Source of the DNA: Pogostemon cablin
Taxonomy: Eukaryota > Streptophyta > Magnoliopsida > Lamiales > Lamiaceae
Assembly (NCBI GenBank): GCA_023678885.1
Contig: CM042955.1
Coordinates: forward strand, 38,965,088-39,029,087
Reading direction: 5' to 3'
DNA: 64,000 nt
In this document: positions 59,252 through 64,000 of the stretch, piece by piece
Layout of the letters: every line of letters starts with the position of its first letter
Numbering within the stretch: position 1 is the first letter of the stretch
The notes under the pieces: model-generated
Told to the model about the DNA's origin: nothing
Database searches by the model: none
What the model saw: the letters and a program-made list of their open reading frames with translations, nothing else
Made by a program: the position numbers and the translations under genes

Positions 59252-59830
59252 ACTCTTCGAAAATTTGATAATCTGAAAATTTTTGAAAATTTGATAATCT
59301 GAAAATTTTTGAAAATTTGATAATTTGAAAATTTCGAAATTTGATAATCTGGATAGTTTTCGAAAATTTCATAATCTGGAAGTTTTGAAAATTTAATAAT
59401 CTGGAAATTTTTGAAAATTTGATAATTTGGAAATTTCAAAATTTTGATAATCTGGAAATTTTCGAAAATTTGATAATCTGGAAATTTTCGAAAATTTGAT
59501 AACCTGAAAATTTCGAAAGAAGTTTCGAAAATTTGATAATCTAAAATTTTTTGAAAATTTGATAATCTAAAAGTTTCAAAATTTTGATAATCTGAAAATT
59601 TTTGAAAATTTGATAATCTGGTCGATATCGAGGATTTCGGTAATCTGAACGATATCGACAGTCGATATCGATAGTTTTGAAAATTTGATAATCTGGAAGT
59701 TTTTTTAAAATTTGGTAATCTGGTCGATATCGATGATTTCGATAATCTCGACGATATCGATGGTCGATATCGATATTTTCAAAATTTTGAAAATCTGGAG
59801 ATTTTTGAAAATTTGATAATCTGGTGATCG
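59252..59830 (+). repeat. AT-rich ~26-bp minisatellite in the leader of G
   Basis: About 20 imperfect copies of GATAATCTGGAAATTTTTGAAAATTT, ending in TCGATATCGATGATTTCGATAAT segments, as in C (32785-33575). Confidence 0.9.
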
Positions 59831-60187
59831 TTGCCCGTATTCGTGCTTGGTGGTGAAAAATAGAATTCGCTGATATATAACTGTTATAACTAATTTAATT
59901 ATTTAATTATTGTTATATATGCTACGCATGATTCTCTTTGATTTACTGCCTAATGTGCCATAATAGGAGCATTGATGAGTGTGTAAATTCATATTTGGCA
60001 TCATGTTTTGTGCTAGTTTTGAAGAGTTTTGAGGTGGAAATAGGTGGAAAACCTATATATATTGTGAATTAGCATGAATCAGGTGTTAATGGAGCTATTT
60101 AAGTGGTTTTCATAGCAAAATCGGAGTGGAAGTGCCAAGAATTGAAGAGACGAAGTCGAGACCACGCGAACCGCCAAGGAGAGAGAT

Positions 60188-60552
60188 GGGTTCGACCTGT
60201 TGGAGGAGGGTTCGACCTCTCCTACAGGTCGAACCAGCATTGCAAAGTGTGAAGAAGGAGGGTTCGACCACGACTCAATGGTTAGACCTGCTCATCAGGT
60301 TGAACCATGGTCGAACCAGTTCGCGAGAAGTGTGATTCGACCACGCCGTTGGGGTTCGACCTGACAGTTGGTCGAACCAGGAGCAGAAATTATCCAGTGG
60401 TGCGGTTTGACCTGTGGTTCGACCAAAGAGGGAGTGGTTCAACCTGTACAAGAGGTCGAACCAAGTGCTGAATACTTCCAGTAGGTGGGTTCAACATGTG
60501 GTTCGACCTGCGGCCAGTGGTTCGACCTGTTTACTGAGGTCGAACCGTTGTG
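60188..60552 (+). repeat. Hairpin array GGTTCGACC / GGTCGAACC in H U3
   Basis: About 16 copies of GGTTCGACC or its complement, some with one change. The usual order is forward, forward, reverse, then a spacer of roughly 35 bp, in units of about 80-100 bp. Forward and reverse neighbours can pair, for example GGTTCGACCT..AGGTCGAACC. The array ends about 90 bp upstream of the TATA box. Confidence 0.85.
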
Positions 60553-60638
60553 CGAGAACTTACCTTATCCGGATTTTCGAGGCCAAAACGCGTGTGATCA
60601 CTTGAAAAGCCCATTCCAAGCAGAGACGGATTACAAGT

Positions 60639-60646
60639 ATAAAAGA
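60639..60646 (+). promoter_or_regulatory. TATA box of H LTR
   Basis: CAAGTATAAAAGAAGG, 667 bp into the LTR. Confidence 0.6.
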
Positions 60647-61672
60647 AGGCTCATGGAGTCAGGGAAGACATCATCATAGATACCAATCACCAACAACACA
60701 ATACAAGAGAGTTTAAGAGAGTGTAAGAACGTGAAGCGCAAGAGGAGATTAGGAGAGATGTGACAGAGGTTCAGCTGGAGATTCAAGTAAGATTGGTCCA
60801 TCTAACCATGATTGTTCTTAGATCAATCATGGGCTAGAGCCACCTCGGTAGTTCTAGGGTTATGAAGGTTTCATGAGTTGATTTGTATTTCATGTGTATA
60901 CTCCGTACAACACTACTTGTGGTTTAGTTTATATAAGATTATGCATTTTTAATCCATACTCATAGTTGTGTTGTGCATCAATAATTGTTGTGTAGAGTCT
61001 GAATGCATAACATGGTTATTGATTTAGTGCGTTCACTAATGAGCAGGGTTTATTGTTATAATTCTAAGTGAAGGGATTTCGAGGTTTTATTAGAACCGTC
61101 TTATATGAATGTTTGTTAATTGAATTGAATTCGGGTTAACAAGTAGGATTAAGAGTATAACTTTATAGTACCTAAAAGGGAGATTAAATCGGGTTAGAGT
61201 ACTAAGTGCAAGAGAAATAATTGATTATGATAGTACCTAGAAAGGGAGGTAAAGTATACGTCTTGCTCTAAGGATACTCACACGTGTCAAAAGCTTATCT
61301 ATTTGTGTCTATAGAATAGATTTGCATGGTCTAGCGATATGTCCATAAACCACAAGGCAGAGTCGGACATCGACACACGAAAGTATGAATTAACGAATGA
61401 AACTGGATGGCCTGACGAACTACCTATCATCTTATTTGATCACAACTACTATTCTCTTGTTTTTGTTATTTATTTGCTATTTTAATCGTTACTTAGTTTA
61501 CAAACCAACAATTACAATTCTCAACATAGTCATAATTGCTAAAAAATAACTGAAGTAATATTTATCCGTCTCGTGGATTCGATATTTAACTTGGTCACCT
61601 TCGAAACTACAATTGATATCCTTCATACTTGGGGATTAAAATTGTGTGTTGAGAAAACAACCATCAAGTTTT

Positions 61673-61690
61673 TGGCACCGCTGCCGGGGA
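61673..61690 (+). other. Primer-binding site of H
   Basis: TGGCACCGCTGCCGGGGA, two bases from the Athila-type consensus, six bases after the LTR. Confidence 0.78.
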
Positions 61691-61776
61691 CGGCTCAAAA
61701 TATCTTTTTGTTATTTCTAGTTTATTAGGGCTATTTTTCTTGTTTTGCTGTTTTAATTCTAGTTCTATTTAGGTGC

Positions 61777-63267
61777 ATGCTCACGAGATCAAAGAAAGGT
61801 GAACTTGAACCCTATAATCCTAAAATCGGAGCATCATCAAGAAAGAAGAAGAAAAAGAAGAGCAAGGCAAAGACTATTGATCCAACTGAAGCTCTGAATT
61901 TTGGAGTTGAAGTTAACAAGCAGATTTCGCAGACGATTGAAGCTACAACTGAAGTTAATTTGGGGGTAGAGACCGTCAACATGGCAGCGAATCCGGATAA
62001 TCTAGCCATCCAAGAGGTTTTCAGAAATAATGGGGCGGGAAATTTTGGGCTTCTAGGAGCGAGGGGAACTAATTCAGCTTTCGATCTTCATCCCGTTCTT
62101 ATTAGCATGATAGAAAGGAACTCCTTTTTAGGAGGGTCTTTCGAGGATCCGCAGCAGCATCTGAACAAGTTCTTAGGCTATGCAAGTACTCAAAAAGATG
62201 CAGGAGAACATGAAGATGCTAGAAAGATCCTTTTGTTCAAATTCTCGCTTACTGAAAAGGCGAGAGATTGGTACGACACTATCAACGCAGCTGAGTGCAC
62301 CACTTGGGAGCAACTGAAGTTAAGGTTCTTGGAGATGTACATGCCACCTTCAAAGGTGTTTAAGATGAAGCAAGACATTAACCAATTTGCTATGGGTGGA
62401 GGTGAGAAATTTCATGAAGCATGGGATAGATTCAAGGACATGCTTAGGAAGTGTCCTCAACATGGGCTATCTAAAGCTCAATATATCAGTATATTCTATA
62501 ATGGATTGGACTGTGATTCACAAGTGTTATTGGATGCTTCTTCTAATGGAGCATTGCTTACAAAGTCATCCATAGAGGCCAAGAAGTTGTTTGAAGATAT
62601 TTCGATGAATTCAAGGGATTGGCCAACTGATAAAGTTAGAGGTACTTATGTCCTTGGAAAGGTAGCTCAGGTTGAACAAGCAATGGTGAAAACAAGTAGA
62701 GAGGATGAGATCGTCTCTAGCTTATCCAATATCAACAAGCTACTTGAATCCTAACAGAAGCAAATCAGCGAATTATCTCAGCGCGTACCAATCATGCAGC
62801 AGGAGTTGAAGAATGATGGACCAATCCAAGAGGAGTTGGAAGAGGCACACAATGCCATGGGTCAAAGTATTCAAGGGACTAGGTATCCAGATCAACGAAA
62901 CAGGAACTACCAAGGGAACTATCGAGGAAACTTTAATAATCGTGGTCCCCCGGGTGGTTATCAACAGCCTAGGAGGCCGGAGTTCTCATGGAGCAATTCG
63001 AATAATGCGATTCAACCTCCGATGGGTGTTGATCCGGGTGCTAAGATGGAAGAAGGGAAACTGGGTCTTAAGGATACTGTGAACAGGTATATGGCCAAGA
63101 ATTATGAAAGAGTGAACCGCCTTGAGGCCAAACTTGAAAAGAAAATCGATGCAAACCATGAGGTTATATCCAAGAAGGTGAAGGACCTTACATTGCTGAT
63201 GGGGGAGATGGCAGGAAGTGTTAAAAAGCTTACTCAAACTATTGAGAAGGGGAAGTTCCCGTCTTAA
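61777..63267 (+). pseudogene. H gag (capsid), nearly open, one in-frame stop
   Basis: Begins MLTRSKKGELEPYNPKIGAS, followed by a Lys-rich run (residues 23-33). The plant retrotransposon gag core follows at about residues 125-290: FEDPQQHLNKFLGYAS, KARDWYDTINAAECTTWEQL, MYMPPSKVFKMKQDI, FHEAWDRFKDMLRKCPQHGL, LDASSNGALLTKS. A TAA at 62752-62754 is the only break. The same frame goes on for 171 residues with a basic Asn/Gly/Arg region (NRNYQGNYRGNFNNRGPPGG) and a coiled-coil-like end (VNRLEAKLEKKIDANHEV), stopping at 63265-63267. No CCHC zinc knuckle is visible, as is usual in this lineage. Start chosen as the first ATG after the PBS, matching the Ath1 gag start. Confidence 0.88.
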
Positions 63268-63364
63268 AGTATTGAGAATCCAAGGTCCTGCAACGCCATC
63301 ACATTGAGGTCGGGAACGTAGTACAAAGGACCTATGAGGCCGGAATCAAATTTGGACATGTCTA
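63268..63364 (+). pseudogene. H gag-protease linker
   Basis: Reads CNAITLRSG near 63291-63316, the conserved linker (AITLRSG) preceding the protease of Athila-like polyproteins, then a stop and RPESNLDMSRAR. The protease should start soon after this point. Confidence 0.6.
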
Positions 63365-63885
63365 GGGCAAGATTCGACCATGGTTCGACCAACATTGAAG
63401 GTCGAACCATATATGGGTGGTCGAACCAATGCACTGGACACGATCAGGAGGCATCGCAGTATTAGTTCGACCAAACTGCAGATGGTTCGACCTGGCATAC
63501 AGGTCGAACCATGGTCGAACCTGACAATTTGGAACACTCTATTTTCCTGAACATCGGTTCGACCAAATCAATGATGGTTCAACCAATCCAACAGGTCGAA
63601 CCCAGGTCAAATCGCACAACTTGGAGCACTCTGTTTTGTCGCAGCAACGGTTCGACCACGACGGTCATGGTTCGACCTATCACACAGGTCGAACCTTGGT
63701 GAACCGGAGGGCAGAAGGAGTACAGTAGGTCAGTTCGACCTAGGTGCCCGCGGTTCGACCTACTCAACAGGTCGAACCCAGGTCGAACCTCAAATTCTAA
63801 AAGAGAGCCATTGTCCAAAAGGTAGGTTCGACCATTACGTGCCTGGTTCGACCTGTTCCACAGGTCAAACCCTGGTCGAACCCCT
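63365..63885 (+). repeat. Hairpin array GGTTCGACC / GGTCGAACC inside the H internal region
   Basis: Around five units of about 100-110 bp. A typical unit reads GGTTCGACCA, ~10 bp, TGGTTCGACCTG, 5-8 bp, CAGGTCGAACCA or AGGTCGAACC, TGGTCGAACC, then a spacer with TTGGAGCACTCTGTTTTG-like sequence. Forward and reverse words pair in nested fashion; the clearest is TGGTTCGACCTG-gcata-CAGGTCGAACCA near 63490. The array lies between the gag linker and the end-of-protease motif, and no DLGAS protease motif is found. Confidence 0.85.
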
Positions 63886-64000
63886 CCAGAAATTGCCTGT
63901 TGGAGCTATGATTGATGTTCAAAAAGGAGAGCTTAGATTGCGGATGGACAAAGAAGAAGTTATTTTCAACTTGGACAAAGCAATGAAGATGCCCATGGTG
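63886..64000 (+). pseudogene. H end-of-protease segment, cut by window edge
   Basis: From about 63898 the frame reads GAMIDVQKGELRLRMDKEEV and FNLDKAMKMPMV. In Athila-like polyproteins the segment following the protease LGRPFLATGRA motif reads ALIDVQKGEL-type. So the C-terminal edge of the protease region is present while its core is missing. Confidence 0.72.

Larger units (their letters stand above)
57694..59972 (+). mobile_element. Copia element G, 5' part
   Basis: 5' LTR 57694-59066 (TGTTGGATTGTACACT..GCTAACA), PBS at 59069, then the leader with the AT-rich minisatellite also seen in C. It is interrupted at 59973 by H, within the conserved leader sequence AATAGGAGCAT|GCTAGG. The 5-mer before it is CTAAA (57689-57693). 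Confidence 0.88.
59973..61666 (+). repeat. H 5' LTR (1694 bp)
   Basis: TGATGAGTGTGTAAATTC..ACAACCATCA. Contains a TCGACC array (60188-60552), TATAAAAG at 60639 and a 3' half similar to the window-start LTR and to D. Confidence 0.9.
59973..64000 (+). mobile_element. Athila-like element H, 5' part
   Basis: 5' LTR 59973-61666, PBS, gag with a single stop, an array of TCGACC hairpins where the protease should be, and the segment after the protease at the window edge. The 5-mer before it is AGCAT (59968-59972). The rest is outside the window. Confidence 0.88.

Noticed and set aside
60188..63885. GGTTCGACC words as RNA polymerase III B-boxes or tRNA fragments.
   Set aside because: The word resembles the T-arm GGTTCGANNCC, but the last conserved C is mostly absent, no A-box or cloverleaf surrounds it, and both orientations alternate as hairpins.
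1..64000. The window as part of a mitochondrial genome.
   Set aside because: Only nad2 and ccmFC remnants are mitochondrial. They are broken by stops and by complete nested retrotransposons with target duplications, which is the pattern of nuclear DNA. Long reads would still be the proof.

Overview
The window looks like nuclear DNA of a flowering plant. It is heterochromatin-like and built almost entirely of nested LTR retrotransposons inserted into a decayed block of transferred mitochondrial DNA (NUMT). No intact host gene was recognised. The nuclear setting is inferred: full-length plant retrotransposons with clean 5-bp target duplications sit inside mitochondrial gene sequence, and the mitochondrial genes are broken by stops, frameshifts and insertions.

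Layout. 1-925: minus-strand LTR of an Athila-like Ty3/gypsy element, cut by the window edge. About 926-5056 and 13042-16221: mitochondrial-like DNA with the last two exons of nad2 and the first part of ccmFC. 5057-13036: complete Athila-like element 'Ath1' (TSD GATGG), inserted in what looks like the last nad2 intron. 16222-28517: Ty1/copia element 'A', inserted in ccmFC; it carries a 694-bp hAT-like element (TSD CATGCTAG) and a complete Athila-like element 'Ath2' (20553-27673, TSD AAAGG). 28518-43780: minus-strand copia material 'B' of the same family, holding a complete plus-strand copy 'C' (31229-39082). 43781-47377: 3' part of Athila-like element 'D'. 47378-50437: reverse transcriptase, RNase H and integrase of gypsy element 'E', split by a solo copia LTR (48645-50034, TSD GAGAC). 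50438-57693: copia element 'F', with a TRIM unit fused at its primer-binding site. 57694-59972: 5' part of copia element 'G'. 59973-64000: 5' part of Athila-like element 'H', with a nearly open gag.

Nine LTRs of one copia family are present. Copies differ mainly in the leader between PBS and gag, which holds a different minisatellite in different copies, and in whether the integrase core is deleted (A and F share one junction). The Athila-like LTRs carry arrays of short inverted words just upstream of the TATA box, mostly with a TCGACC/GGTCGA core. In H the same hairpin array also lies inside the internal region, where the protease core should be. These arrays, the PBS-fused TRIM and the variable leaders are the most unusual things in the window.

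All element boundaries were read by eye from TG..CA ends, target duplications, PBS/PPT sequences and comparison between copies. Lineage names (Athila-like, Ty1/copia, hAT-like, TRIM) rest on recognised motifs, not on a database search.
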